A stretch of DNA of 35,442 nucleotides, taken from Caulobacteraceae bacterium. Lineage in GTDB: Bacteria; Pseudomonadota; Alphaproteobacteria; Caulobacterales; Caulobacteraceae. This document shows, in pieces, positions 28,010-35,442 of this stretch. The DNA lies in NCBI GenBank assembly GCA_019746095.1, contig JAIESL010000080.1, positions 1 to 35,442 on the forward strand, in the 5' to 3' direction. The first letter of the stretch is position 1. The number at the start of each line of letters is the position of its first letter. A model generated the notes under the pieces. The model was not told the origin of the DNA. It did not search any database and saw only the letters and a list, made by a program, of their open reading frames with translations. The translations under genes were made by a program, and so were the position numbers.

Positions 28010-28579
28010 CTACTCGGCGCGCCGGACGTATTCGCCCGTCGTCGTATCGACGACGATCCGCTCGCCCACGCCCATATAGGGCGGGATCATGATGCGGACG
28101 CCGTTGTTGGCGATGGCGGGCTTGTAGGACGACGAGGCGGTCTGGCCCTTCACGGTCGGCTCGGTCTCGACGACTTCCAGGGTCACCTGATCGGGCAGGG
28201 ACAGGCCGATGGGACGGTCCTCGTGCATTTCGATGACGACCTTCATGCCGTCCTGGAGGTAGGCGACGCGGTCCTCGCCGACCCAGTCCTTCTGCAGCTC
28301 GGTCTGTTCGTAGGTGGCGTCATCCATGAACACCAGGGCGTCGCCCTGCTCGTACAGATAGGAGAACTCCTTCTGCTCGAGGGTCACGCGCTCGACCTTG
28401 TCCTCCGAGCGGAAGCGTTCGCTCAGCTTGTTGCCGGTCTCGAGGTTCTTGGCCTCGATGTTGGCGAAGGCGCCGCCCTTGCCCGGCTTGACGTGGCTGG
28501 CCTTGGTCACGACCCACAGGCCCTTGTTGTGCTCCAGGACCATGCCGGGCTTGATGTTGTTGCCGTTGATTTTTGCCAT
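28010..28579 (-). CDS. efp: Elongation factor P
   Basis: EF-P binds the ribosome between the P and E sites and relieves stalling at proline runs. The 189-residue protein matches the usual length. Lysine 34 in [10 protein letters not shown] is at the position modified by lysylation or other modifications in other bacteria. The three-beta-barrel pattern is complete: [20 protein letters not shown], then [17 protein letters not shown] and [18 protein letters not shown] at the C-terminus. The ATG at 28579 starts the canonical [13 protein letters not shown]; longer frames upstream are unsupported. A long inverted repeat starts just past its stop. The modification enzymes are not in this window. Confidence 0.97.
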   Translation of the reverse strand: MAKINGNNIKPGMVLEHNKGLWVVTKASHVKPGKGGAFANIEAKNLETGNKLSERFRSEDKVERVTLEQKEFSYLYEQGDALVFMDDATYEQTELQKDWVGEDRVAYLQDGMKVVIEMHEDRPIGLSLPDQVTLEVVETEPTVKGQTASSSYKPAIANNGVRIMIPPYMGVGERIVVDTTTGEYVRRAE

Positions 28580-28701
28580 TGGGGGATCGCTGGGGCTGGG
28601 GCGCAGCCGGGAGGGCGCGCGAATTCGGTCGCGATCCCTAGAGTAAGCCGCCCGGCTGGGCAAGGCATGCTCCCCGAGCCTTGACGCCGTGGCCCGTCAG
28701 T

Positions 28702-28735
28702 GGACTGTTGCCGGCGGGGGCGGCGAAAACAGTCC
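28702..28735 (+). repeat. Inverted repeat GGACTGTT/AACAGTCC
   Basis: Eight-base perfect arms (28702-28709, 28728-28735) enclose a G-rich loop with a small GCCG/CGGC pairing inside. It ends 21 bases before the DUF3500 gene and could be a leader hairpin or an operator. No specific factor can be assigned. Confidence 0.45.
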
Positions 28736-28756
28736 CCGTTGCCGGGGACGAGATCG

Positions 28757-29875
28757 ATGAGACGGCCATTTTCGACAGCCCTGATGCTGCTTGTCATCGG
28801 AGGGGCGAGCCCCGTTCTGGCGCATGAACCCTCTCCGGCCGCGACCGTTCAATCCTCGACGATCGCGGACGCAGCGACCCGGTTTCTGGGCAGTCTTTCG
28901 GCGGATCAGCGCGCCCTGGCCGTGCTTCCGTTCGAGGACGATGCGGCCCGGGTGAACTGGAGCAATCTGCCCGGCCCCATGGCACCGCGTCACGGGATTG
29001 CGCTGGCCGAGCTGAGCCCCGAACAGCGCCAGGCAGCCCACGGCCTGCTGATCGCCGCCATGAGCAGCCAGGGCTACGGCAAGACCGCCGCGATCATGTG
29101 GATCGACGACATCCTCCGGGTCGAGGAGGGTGAGTGGCTGGCATCGGCGACCCTCACCCCGGAGCAGCGGGTCCAGCGCGAGGCGATCCTGGCGTCGCGA
29201 AGCTCGGGCAACTACTGGTTCGTCATGTTCGGCGACCCGGGCACATCACGCTGGGGCTGGGCGCTCAGCGGTCACCACCTGGCGGCCAACTTCACCGTGG
29301 TCGATGGACAGGTTGCCTTCACCCCCCTCTTCCTCGGTGCCGCACCCCAGACGGTCCAGTCCGGCCCCTATGCGGGCTGGAGCGTCCTGCAACATGAGAT
29401 CGACCGTGGCTTCGCCATGATGGCGTCCCTGAACGAGGCGCAGCGTGATCAGGCCGTGATCGCCGCGGCCGTGACCCCCGACCTGTTCACCGGGCGTGGT
29501 CGCAAGGACAGTCTCGCGGCCCCGGTCGGCCTGCCGGCGTCACAGCTGGATGCCCGGCAGCAGGCCCAGCTCTGGGGCCTGATCCGCGAATTTGTCGGCG
29601 ATGCCACGGACGAGGCTGCCGCCGCCCAGATGGCGGCCATCCGGGCCGACGGACTGGAGCAGCTGCGTCTCGCCTGGTGGGGTCCGACCGACGATCCGGC
29701 CCAGCGCTTCATGTACCGCATCCACGGCCCGTCGATCCTGATCGAATACACCCGGGAGGCCGACAACCGGGGCAGCGGCGGGCCGGGCAACCACGTTCAC
29801 GCCATCGTCCGCGATCCCCGCAATGACTATGGCGAGGACTGGCTCGGCAAACACTATACCGAGCACCCGCATTAG
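28757..29875 (+). CDS. Secreted DUF3500 family protein
   Basis: The 372-residue protein has a signal peptide (cleavage likely after VLA, residue 22). It matches DUF3500, a family found in secreted proteins without a defined activity. Recognisable blocks are GNYWFVMFGDPGTSRWGWAL, the GHHLAANFTVVDG strand and a C-terminal EADNRGSGGPGNHVHAIVRDP segment. The conserved histidines (GHH, NHVH) might bind a metal or form a catalytic site; this is a guess. The ATG at 28757 was chosen because it starts the signal sequence. It diverges from efp and converges with bfr, with a 20-base gap at the end. Confidence 0.8.
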   Translation: MRRPFSTALMLLVIGGASPVLAHEPSPAATVQSSTIADAATRFLGSLSADQRALAVLPFEDDAARVNWSNLPGPMAPRHGIALAELSPEQRQAAHGLLIAAMSSQGYGKTAAIMWIDDILRVEEGEWLASATLTPEQRVQREAILASRSSGNYWFVMFGDPGTSRWGWALSGHHLAANFTVVDGQVAFTPLFLGAAPQTVQSGPYAGWSVLQHEIDRGFAMMASLNEAQRDQAVIAAAVTPDLFTGRGRKDSLAAPVGLPASQLDARQQAQLWGLIREFVGDATDEAAAAQMAAIRADGLEQLRLAWWGPTDDPAQRFMYRIHGPSILIEYTREADNRGSGGPGNHVHAIVRDPRNDYGEDWLGKHYTEHPH

Positions 29876-29895
29876 GACCTGCGCGGTCGGGACGG

Positions 29896-30396
29896 TCAGT
29901 TCCCCGTCGCGCTCTTGTCCGGGGCGATTTCGGTCATGGCGGACTGCAGATAGTTCTGCTCGCCCAGCTGTTCGATCAGTTTGAACTGGGCCTCGAGGAA
30001 GTCGATGTGCTCCTCGGTGTCGTTGAGGATGCGCATCAGGATGTCGCGGCTGACGAAGTCCTGGGCCGCCTCGCACTGGGCGACGCCGGCCTTCACCGTC
30101 TCGCGCCCGCCCAGCTCCAGCTGCAGGTCGGCGCCGAGGCATTCGACGGCGGTCTCGCCGATCTTCAGCTTGTGCAGGTCCTGCATATTGGGCAGGCCGT
30201 CGAGGAACAGCACCCGCTTGATCAGCATGTCGGCGTGTTTCATCTCACCGATCGATTCGTTGTAGATGATCTGGCCAAGGTGTTTCAGGCCCCAGGACTC
30301 GAACATCCGGGCGTGCAGGAAATACTGGTTCACGGCCGTCAGTTCGTTGGTCAGCACCGCATTGAGGGTGCGGATGATCGCGGGGTCGCCCTTCAT
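29896..30396 (-). CDS. bfr: Bacterioferritin
   Basis: Bfr forms a 24-subunit shell that oxidises and stores iron and binds haem between subunits. The 166-residue protein follows E. coli numbering closely: ferroxidase ligands E18, E51, H54, E94 and H130, and haem ligand M52. Position 127, a glutamate in E. coli, is threonine here (NDTEEH), though E128 and E129 are adjacent. I chose the ATG at 30396 (MKGDP) because GGAAAG lies about eight bases upstream; an ATG at 30402 leaves too little space. Two candidate iron-response boxes lie about 100-140 bases upstream. bfd is just upstream on the same strand. Confidence 0.94.
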   Translation of the reverse strand: MKGDPAIIRTLNAVLTNELTAVNQYFLHARMFESWGLKHLGQIIYNESIGEMKHADMLIKRVLFLDGLPNMQDLHKLKIGETAVECLGADLQLELGGRETVKAGVAQCEAAQDFVSRDILMRILNDTEEHIDFLEAQFKLIEQLGEQNYLQSAMTEIAPDKSATGN

Positions 30397-30420
30397 CGTC
30401 ATTCTTTCCGTCAGCGGCGC

Positions 30421-30439
30421 GGCGGTCGGCCCGACCGCC
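30421..30439. repeat. Palindromic hairpin in the bfr leader
   Basis: GGCGGTCGG and CCGACCGCC flank a single base (30430), giving a stem of eight pairs with a three-base loop 25 bases before the bfr start. It could influence translation or mRNA stability. Confidence 0.45.
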
Positions 30440-30495
30440 CTGAATCACCGGCTGTGAGCAAGGGTTCTAGCACGCAAAACCGCCTTGTGTTCACC

Positions 30496-30510
30496 TGCGA
30501 ACACTTCTCA
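30496..30510. promoter_or_regulatory. Candidate iron-response box 1 (upstream of bfr)
   Basis: TGCGAACACTTCTCA is an imperfect inverted repeat (TGCGAA-N3-TTCTCA). It lies in the bfd-bfr gap, 100 bases upstream of the bfr start, and shares its pattern with three other boxes nearby. A Fur-family regulator is the likely binder; inference. Confidence 0.5.
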
Positions 30511-30522
30511 CTACATTGAAAA

Positions 30523-30537
30523 TGCGAATGAATCTCC
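30523..30537. promoter_or_regulatory. Candidate iron-response box 2 (upstream of bfr)
   Basis: TGCGAATGAATCTCC matches the other boxes at most positions. It begins 27 bases after box 1 starts and lies just past the bfd stop. Confidence 0.45.
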
Positions 30538-30555
30538 CGCCAGGGAGGGCTGGGC

Positions 30556-30741
30556 CTATTCGGCCGCCATGGCGAAGGCCTGGCGCGTTTCCTGGATCAT
30601 TTCGCGCATTTCGCAGACGCATTTGGCGCACTGGGCGGCGCACTGGTTGCGGGCAAAGACGTCGCGCGGCCGCGTCGCACCGGCCTCGATGGCGGCGGCG
30701 ACATCCCGTTTGCGAAGGCCGTTGCAGTTGCAGACGTACAC
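30556..30741 (-). CDS. bfd: Bacterioferritin-associated ferredoxin
   Basis: Bfd docks on bacterioferritin and delivers electrons from its [2Fe-2S] cluster to release stored iron. The 61-residue protein has C4, C6, C38 and C41 in exactly the E. coli Bfd positions (VCNCNG and QCAKC), with two more cysteines at 34 and 43. This spacing fixes the start at the GTG at 30741, although no clear ribosome site precedes it. A longer frame from 30822 would place the two upstream boxes inside the coding region. It is followed on the same strand by bfr, and diverges from the beta-propeller gene. Confidence 0.9.
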   Translation of the reverse strand: MYVCNCNGLRKRDVAAAIEAGATRPRDVFARNQCAAQCAKCVCEMREMIQETRQAFAMAAE

Positions 30742-30761
30742 GGTGGGGCGAACCCGATGAT

Positions 30762-30776
30762 TGCGAATGGTTCTCC
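30762..30776. promoter_or_regulatory. Candidate iron-response box 3 (upstream of bfd)
   Basis: TGCGAATGGTTCTCC lies 21 bases upstream of the bfd GTG, where a bound repressor would block transcription. It is nearly the same as box 2 in the bfr promoter (one core difference). Confidence 0.55.
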
Positions 30777-30798
30777 ATAGCAGGACATTGGCGGCGAA

Positions 30799-30813
30799 TG
30801 CAAGTCGTTCGCA
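30799..30813. promoter_or_regulatory. Candidate iron-response box 4 (bfd/beta-propeller gap)
   Basis: TGCAAGTCGTTCGCA is an inverted repeat (TGCAAG-N3-TTCGCA; outer TGC/GCA arms perfect). It lies 37 bases from box 3 in the gap shared with the divergent beta-propeller gene. Confidence 0.45.
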
Positions 30814-30872
30814 GGAGCCCATCTTGTCGCGTCGGCGGGTGTATGGGACCGATAGGGAGGGAGTGTCGCCTC

Positions 30873-32801
30873 ATGTTCAGTATCAGGTCGCTGGTCGCCG
30901 TCGCCGTTGCCGCCATCGGACTGTCCGGTGCTGCCCGGGCCGCAGAGCCGGAACCTCATCTGTCCGCCTTCGGTTCGATGGCGGAGTTCCGCGCCCATAT
31001 CGACCATGCCGGTCAGGATCCATCCGGTCCGGCCTGTCCAGCGGACTGGCCGGAGTGCGCTGAGGACGGCTACCTCACGGATGAGATCATCGTCACCGGT
31101 TCACGGGTCACGGCCCCGTCGATCACCAACAACCAGGAGGCCGGCGTTGACGAGGGCGGCATCGTCAAGATGCGTGGTGACACCCTGGTCATCCTGCGGC
31201 GCGGCCGCCTGTTCACGGTTGATACGTCCGGCGACGGGCTGAGACCGGTCGACTCCATCAACGCCTGGGCACCGGGGCCGACTCCGGAGGAGGCAGAGGA
31301 CGCCTGGTACGACGAAATGCTGGTGGTCGACGACTGGGTGGTCGTCATCGGCTATGCCTACGGACGCGATGCGACGGAGATCAACCGCTTCCGCCTCGAC
31401 CGGCGTGGCTCCATCCGCTTTGTCGACAGTCACCTGCTGTCGTCCAATGACTACTACTCATCCCGCAACTACGCCTCGCGTCTCGTGGGCCGGGACCTGG
31501 TTCTTTACACGCCGGGCGAGATCGACACGGCAGACGAGGCTCTGACCGGTGCGCCGCAACTGATCCGCTGGCGAAACGGCCGGCGCGGCGAGGCCCAGAC
31601 CATTCTCGTCCCCGAGAGTGTCTACCGGGCACCGACCTCGCCCGAAGGTCGGCCGGAGCTTGAGGCGCTGCATGTCGTCACACGCTGCGATCTGACCCGA
31701 CCCCGGCTCACGTGCGACGCGACGGCGATCCTTGGGTCGTGGTCGCGCACCTTCTATGTCGCGCCGGACGCCACCTATGTCTGGATGACGGGATCGGACC
31801 GTTACAACGGCCCCCAGCGGCTGAGCCACGCGCTTGTGTATCGGGTCCCGCTGGACGGTTCGGCACCCACCGCCGCGCGGGTTCTGGGTGCGCCGACGGA
31901 CCAGTTCTCATTCGCCGAGGACAGGACGGCCGGTGTGCTCCGGGTTCTGGTCCGTTCCGAAGGCGATGGTGACGCCATGTGGCGGCCCGAGTTCAGCGAG
32001 GGATCGGCCGCCCTTCTGACCCTGCCGCTGACCCGCTTCGGCGACGGGGCTCATGGGCCGGACCCGGCGGACTATCGCATGCTGGGAACGCTGCCCGACA
32101 ATGCATGGCGCATGGTGAACCGCTTCACCCCCCACCACGCGCTCTTCACCGTTTCGGCTCCCGGCACGGCTGCCGGCGGCGACGGCCTCACCCTCCTGAC
32201 GGCCGTGCCTCTTTCCGGAGGCGCAACCACCGAACTCCTCCTGTCCGGCCGTGTCGAGCGGATCGAGCCTGTCGGCAATGATGCCCTGATCATCAGCCGC
32301 GGCGCGAACAGCCTGCTGTTCGAAACCCTGAACCTGGCGGCCGATGTGCGCCAAACCCGGTTCTCAGGGCCGAGGATCACCCATACCTATGAGCTCGAGG
32401 GCGCGAACGGGGCAGAGACGCGCAGTCACGCGTTCTTCTATCAGCCTGACGCCGACAGCCCGGGCGGGGAGCGGGGGATCATGGGCCTGCCGGTGATCCC
32501 CGAGCGCGAGGAAGGCACCGGGCTTTTCGAACAGGCGGCGGACATGGCCTTCCTTCGACGGCGTGGAGACAGGGTGGTGCCCGTCGGCGAACTGGTGTCG
32601 GACCCCGAAGGTCAGGAGGACGATGGCTGTCAGGTTTCCTGCGTCGACTGGTATGGCGACGCCCGTCCCATCTTTGTCGCGGGACGTGTCTTCGCCCTGC
32701 TAGGCTACGAACTGGTGGAGGGCGTGGAGGTGAAGGGTCGGCTGGGCGAGCGTCGACGGGTCAGCTTCGCGCCGCGGTCAGCCAACGCACCGCAGGATTG
32801 A
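30873..32801 (+). CDS. Secreted beta-propeller domain protein
   Basis: The 642-residue protein has a signal peptide (cleavage likely after ARA, residue 23) and resembles the beta-propeller family PF09826. The hallmark is [20 protein letters not shown] near residues 87-106, followed by repeated blades ([59 protein letters not shown]). Just before the propeller is [14 protein letters not shown], like the plug-domain opening of TonB-dependent receptors. Cysteine pairs (CPADWPEC and CQVSC) suggest periplasmic disulfides. The ATG at 30873 has AGGGAGGGAG about ten bases upstream. No catalytic residues are evident. It is followed by thiE after 31 bases. Confidence 0.78.
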   Translation: MFSIRSLVAVAVAAIGLSGAARAAEPEPHLSAFGSMAEFRAHIDHAGQDPSGPACPADWPECAEDGYLTDEIIVTGSRVTAPSITNNQEAGVDEGGIVKMRGDTLVILRRGRLFTVDTSGDGLRPVDSINAWAPGPTPEEAEDAWYDEMLVVDDWVVVIGYAYGRDATEINRFRLDRRGSIRFVDSHLLSSNDYYSSRNYASRLVGRDLVLYTPGEIDTADEALTGAPQLIRWRNGRRGEAQTILVPESVYRAPTSPEGRPELEALHVVTRCDLTRPRLTCDATAILGSWSRTFYVAPDATYVWMTGSDRYNGPQRLSHALVYRVPLDGSAPTAARVLGAPTDQFSFAEDRTAGVLRVLVRSEGDGDAMWRPEFSEGSAALLTLPLTRFGDGAHGPDPADYRMLGTLPDNAWRMVNRFTPHHALFTVSAPGTAAGGDGLTLLTAVPLSGGATTELLLSGRVERIEPVGNDALIISRGANSLLFETLNLAADVRQTRFSGPRITHTYELEGANGAETRSHAFFYQPDADSPGGERGIMGLPVIPEREEGTGLFEQAADMAFLRRRGDRVVPVGELVSDPEGQEDDGCQVSCVDWYGDARPIFVAGRVFALLGYELVEGVEVKGRLGERRRVSFAPRSANAPQD

Positions 32802-32832
32802 CGTACGGCCGCCGAGGCCGCACTTCCCGCCC

Positions 32833-33492
32833 ATGTCCAGGACCCCCGTCGTTCCCGAGCGCCCGCCCTGCCGGCTGTATCTGATCACGCCGCCGGCGAT
32901 CCCGGATCTGGCCGCCTTTGCGCGCGACCTGGAGGCGGCGCTGGACGCGGGGGATGTGGCGGCGCTGCAGATCCGGCTCAAGGACGTGGACGATGCCGCC
33001 GTGCTGGCCGCCATTGCGGCGCTCAAGCCCGTCGCCCAGTCGCGCGGGGTGGCGGTCATCCTCAATGACCGGGCCGATCTGGCGGCGCGGTCGGGCTGTG
33101 ACGGCGTGCACCTGGGGCAGTCCGACGGCACGGTCAGCGCGGCGCGCACCATGATGGGCCGGGACGCCATGATCGGCGTCACCTGCCACGACAGCCGCGA
33201 ACTGGCCATGGATGCGGCCGAGGCGGGTGCCGACTATGTCGCCTTCGGCGCCTTCTATCCGACCGCCACCAAGACGACGGTTCACCGGCCCGATCCGGAG
33301 ATCCTGACCATCTGGCAGGAGACGGTGGAGGTCCCCTGTGTGGCCATCGGCGGGATCACGGCGGCGAACGCGGGCGAGCTGGCGGGGGCGGGGGCCGATT
33401 TCGTGGCCGTCAGTGCCGCGGTCTGGAGTCACCCGGACGGGCCTGCCGCGGCGGTGCGTGAGTTGTGTCAGGCCATCGGCCAAAGCGCCTGA
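32833..33492 (+). CDS. thiE: Thiamine phosphate synthase
   Basis: ThiE joins the thiazole and pyrimidine parts to give thiamine phosphate. The 219-residue protein has the TIM-barrel motifs [52 protein letters not shown] and [14 protein letters not shown]. The phosphate-loop glycines are intact. The segment TATKTT is close to the more usual T-x-TK motif. The ATG is at 32833. The upstream beta-propeller gene ends 31 bases before. No other thiamine genes or TPP riboswitch appear in the window, so the rest of the pathway is encoded elsewhere. Confidence 0.93.
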   Translation: MSRTPVVPERPPCRLYLITPPAIPDLAAFARDLEAALDAGDVAALQIRLKDVDDAAVLAAIAALKPVAQSRGVAVILNDRADLAARSGCDGVHLGQSDGTVSAARTMMGRDAMIGVTCHDSRELAMDAAEAGADYVAFGAFYPTATKTTVHRPDPEILTIWQETVEVPCVAIGGITAANAGELAGAGADFVAVSAAVWSHPDGPAAAVRELCQAIGQSA

Positions 33493-33558
33493 CCTTCAGG
33501 GGATATTAGGAAGGCCCGGGCTAGACAGGCGACTGAAATTCTTCGCCGGGACCCGCAG

Positions 33559-35241
33559 ATGACCGTGAGCCGCGCGCTCGACCCGCAAGAGTCCCTCGCC
33601 GGCGTTGAGGCACCGGTGAAGGGGTCTGCCGCAACGGGTACGCGCCCGGTCGGCATCGGTCAGCCCATGGCCCCCCTGTTCACGGCCATGGCCGTCATGA
33701 TGCTGGTGGTGCTGTCCCTGACCTTCGCGCGCTCCGCGGGCATGGTGGCGGCGCTCTGGGGGGCGGCCGGTGTCGCGGTCGCCGTTTGGCTACGGACATC
33801 GCGGGGCCCGCTCTATGATCTCTCGTTCGGCGGCCTGATCGCCGCCGGTATCGCGGCGGGCAATCTGTGGGTGGGCAACTCCGTCGAGCTGACGATGATG
33901 TTCACCGTCGCCAACATGCTGGAAATCTACGCAGCGGTGCTGCTGGCCCGGCGGTTCGCGCCGAGCCTGAACCTCGCCTCCGTGCAGGGGGCCTGTCGCT
34001 TCCTGCTGGCGGCGGCCTTCATCGCGCCCATCCCGGCGGCCGCCTTTGCGGCCGGCATGCTGTGGTGGTTGACCGGTGCCGAGTTTCTGGTCACGGCCCA
34101 GACCTGGTGGTTCGGCCATGTCCTCAGCGTTGCCGTCCTGTCCAGCTTCGGCCTCGCCCTGACCCGCCGCGAGATCGCCCGGTTCCGCATCCCGGCCCGC
34201 GCCGCTGAGGCGGTCCTGCTGCTGGGGGCTCTCGCGGCCGTCACCTATGCGGTGTTCTTCCTGCAGCGGATGCCGATCGCCTTCGCCCCGATGCCGCTGC
34301 TGCTGCTCATCGCCGTCCGGCTGCGGATGCTGGGCGTCACGATCGGGCTGGTGATCATTTCCATCCTCGCTGTCGGCGGCAGCATGCAGGGCCTGGGGCC
34401 CTATGCGGCGGCTTTCGAAGGCAGCGACCGTGCCCTGATGGCCCAGCTGCTGGTCCTGCTCGGCTATCTGCCGATCCTGCTGGTCGCGGCCCTGCTGGAA
34501 GAGCGCGACCGCTTCGCCGAGCGCGCCCGACTGGGGCAGGTCCGGGCGGAGAAGGCGTCGGAGGCCAAGTCCCGTCTGCTCGCCAACGTCGCCCATGAGA
34601 TCAAGAGCCCCGTCGGCGGCATCATCGGGATCGGCGAACTGTGGAAGACCGGCCAGCTCGGGACGGTGTCGACGACCCAGGTCGAGATGGCCGACATGCT
34701 GGTCAAGACAGCGCGGCAGGTTGAAACCCTGGCCCACGACCTGCTCGACGTGGCCCGGGCCGAGTCCGGGGCCGTCAAGGTCGAGCTGCGCCCCACCGAC
34801 ATTCCGGGTGTGCTTGAGGATGCCCGCCGCGCGACGGCCCTGAGGCCCGATGCCGAGGGCCTGCGTCTCGAGGTCGTCAGCGAAGGCGACGGCCTGGTCG
34901 CCCTGGCCGACTCGCAGCGTCTGGCCCAGGTGGTGGCCAACCTGGCCTCCAATGCCGTCAAATACGGCGGCAGCGGCGGGATCGTCATCTTCCGGGCCAG
35001 CAAGGTCCATGATGCCGTCCGGATCGAGGTCATCGACCGGGGTGTGGGCCTGTCGACCGAAAAGCAGACCCAGCTGTTCGAACCGTTCAACCGCCTCGGC
35101 CTCGAACGTTCGGCGGTCGAGGGGCATGGCATCGGCCTGGCCCTGGCCAAACGGCTGGTGGAACTGCAGGGCGGTTCGATCGGCGTGACCTCAGCGCCGG
35201 GCGAAGGGGCCACCTTCTGGGTCGAACTGCCCGTCGCCTGA
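33559..35241 (+). CDS. Membrane histidine kinase with MASE1-like sensor
   Basis: The 560-residue protein has a cytoplasmic start, then about eight membrane helices between residues 38 and 312. The layout resembles MASE1 sensor domains (FTVANMLEIYAAVLLARRF is a typical block). A short coiled coil (LEERDRFAERARLGQVRAEK) leads to the dimerisation domain with H346 in LLANVAHEIKSPVGGI. The ATPase domain has NLASNAVKYGGSGG (N-box), IDRGVGLSTEKQTQLFEPFNR and GHGIGLALAKRLVELQGG. No receiver domain is attached and no response regulator follows before the window edge. The signal is unknown. The ATG at 33559 was chosen as the first in frame. Confidence 0.87.
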   Translation: MTVSRALDPQESLAGVEAPVKGSAATGTRPVGIGQPMAPLFTAMAVMMLVVLSLTFARSAGMVAALWGAAGVAVAVWLRTSRGPLYDLSFGGLIAAGIAAGNLWVGNSVELTMMFTVANMLEIYAAVLLARRFAPSLNLASVQGACRFLLAAAFIAPIPAAAFAAGMLWWLTGAEFLVTAQTWWFGHVLSVAVLSSFGLALTRREIARFRIPARAAEAVLLLGALAAVTYAVFFLQRMPIAFAPMPLLLLIAVRLRMLGVTIGLVIISILAVGGSMQGLGPYAAAFEGSDRALMAQLLVLLGYLPILLVAALLEERDRFAERARLGQVRAEKASEAKSRLLANVAHEIKSPVGGIIGIGELWKTGQLGTVSTTQVEMADMLVKTARQVETLAHDLLDVARAESGAVKVELRPTDIPGVLEDARRATALRPDAEGLRLEVVSEGDGLVALADSQRLAQVVANLASNAVKYGGSGGIVIFRASKVHDAVRIEVIDRGVGLSTEKQTQLFEPFNRLGLERSAVEGHGIGLALAKRLVELQGGSIGVTSAPGEGATFWVELPVA

Positions 35242-35299
35242 TCCGGCCTTTGCGATCCCGGCCTTGCCGTTCGCGGAGCGAAGGCAGAAGATCATCGCC

Positions 35300-35442
35300 A
35301 TGAAAGTTCTCGTCACCGCCGCCGTCCTGTTGCTTGCCGGAGCCGCCCAAGCCCAGACGCCGCCGGGCCAGGCTCCGGTGTCCAACACGCCGCCGCCGGC
35401 CTCGACCCTGACCCGCGACCTGAACAGCGGCCCGCCCGCGCC
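35300..35442 (+). CDS. Small exported protein, N-terminus only
   Basis: The frame opens at ATG 35300 with a signal peptide (cleavage likely after AQA, residue 18) and runs off the window edge after 47 codons without a stop. The visible mature part is Pro/Thr-rich (QTPPGQAPVSNTPPPAS). It lies 58 bases after the kinase stop. Nothing more can be said about its function. Confidence 0.65.
   Translation, partial: MKVLVTAAVLLLAGAAQAQTPPGQAPVSNTPPPASTLTRDLNSGPPA

Overview
The window is GC-rich, densely coded bacterial chromosome. It most likely comes from an alphaproteobacterium of the order Caulobacterales, and a Brevundimonas-like genome is my best guess. The main reasons are a full-length CcrM-type GANTC methyltransferase whose upstream region carries two GANTC sites and a CtrA-like element, and core-gene blocks (smc with a DUF721 gene and thiol oxidoreductases next to mutY; prs/rplY/pth/ychF; bamD-recN) of a kind I associate with this group. 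The genus is inference. I saw no tRNA, rRNA, CRISPR array, transposase or integrase, and no gene-free stretch longer than about 300 bases.

Layout. 1-3193 (minus): DUF721 (DciA-like) gene, two DsbA-like thiol oxidoreductases and the start of smc. 3348-5816 (plus): a small GGSAH-motif protein, a regulator with two winged-helix modules, then mutY. 5813-9105 (minus): a GT4 glycosyltransferase followed by a glycogen-debranching-type enzyme. 9240-12386 (minus): pyrC, a double zinc-ribbon protein (DUF6671-like) and ccrM. 12629-15319 (plus): ppdK. 15337-21051 (minus): prs, an alanine-rich lipoprotein, rplY, pth, a PCuAC copper-chaperone lipoprotein, ychF and a second GGSAH-motif protein. 21271-23961 (plus): bamD and recN. 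24085-26987: an ICMT-like membrane methyltransferase diverging from an OmpR-type response regulator/histidine kinase pair. 27028-28579 (minus): efp and suhB, separated by a long inverted repeat. 28757-29875 (plus): a secreted DUF3500 protein. 29896-30741 (minus): bfd and bfr, flanked by four related 15-bp boxes. 30873-35442 (plus): a secreted beta-propeller protein, thiE, a membrane histidine kinase and the start of a small exported protein.

How it fits together. Most genes are housekeeping: chromosome organisation and repair (smc, DciA-like, mutY, recN, ccrM), translation (efp, pth, rplY, ychF), nucleotide and central metabolism (pyrC, prs, ppdK, thiE, suhB), envelope assembly (bamD, DsbA-like) and iron storage (bfr/bfd). 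The least explained parts are the two paralogous GGSAH-motif proteins, one of them paired with the double winged-helix regulator; the two-component system with the methyltransferase and an 11-bp-period direct repeat; the four shared boxes around bfd/bfr; the inverted repeat after efp; and a terminator-like leader before rplY. I found no clear new defence or mobile system.
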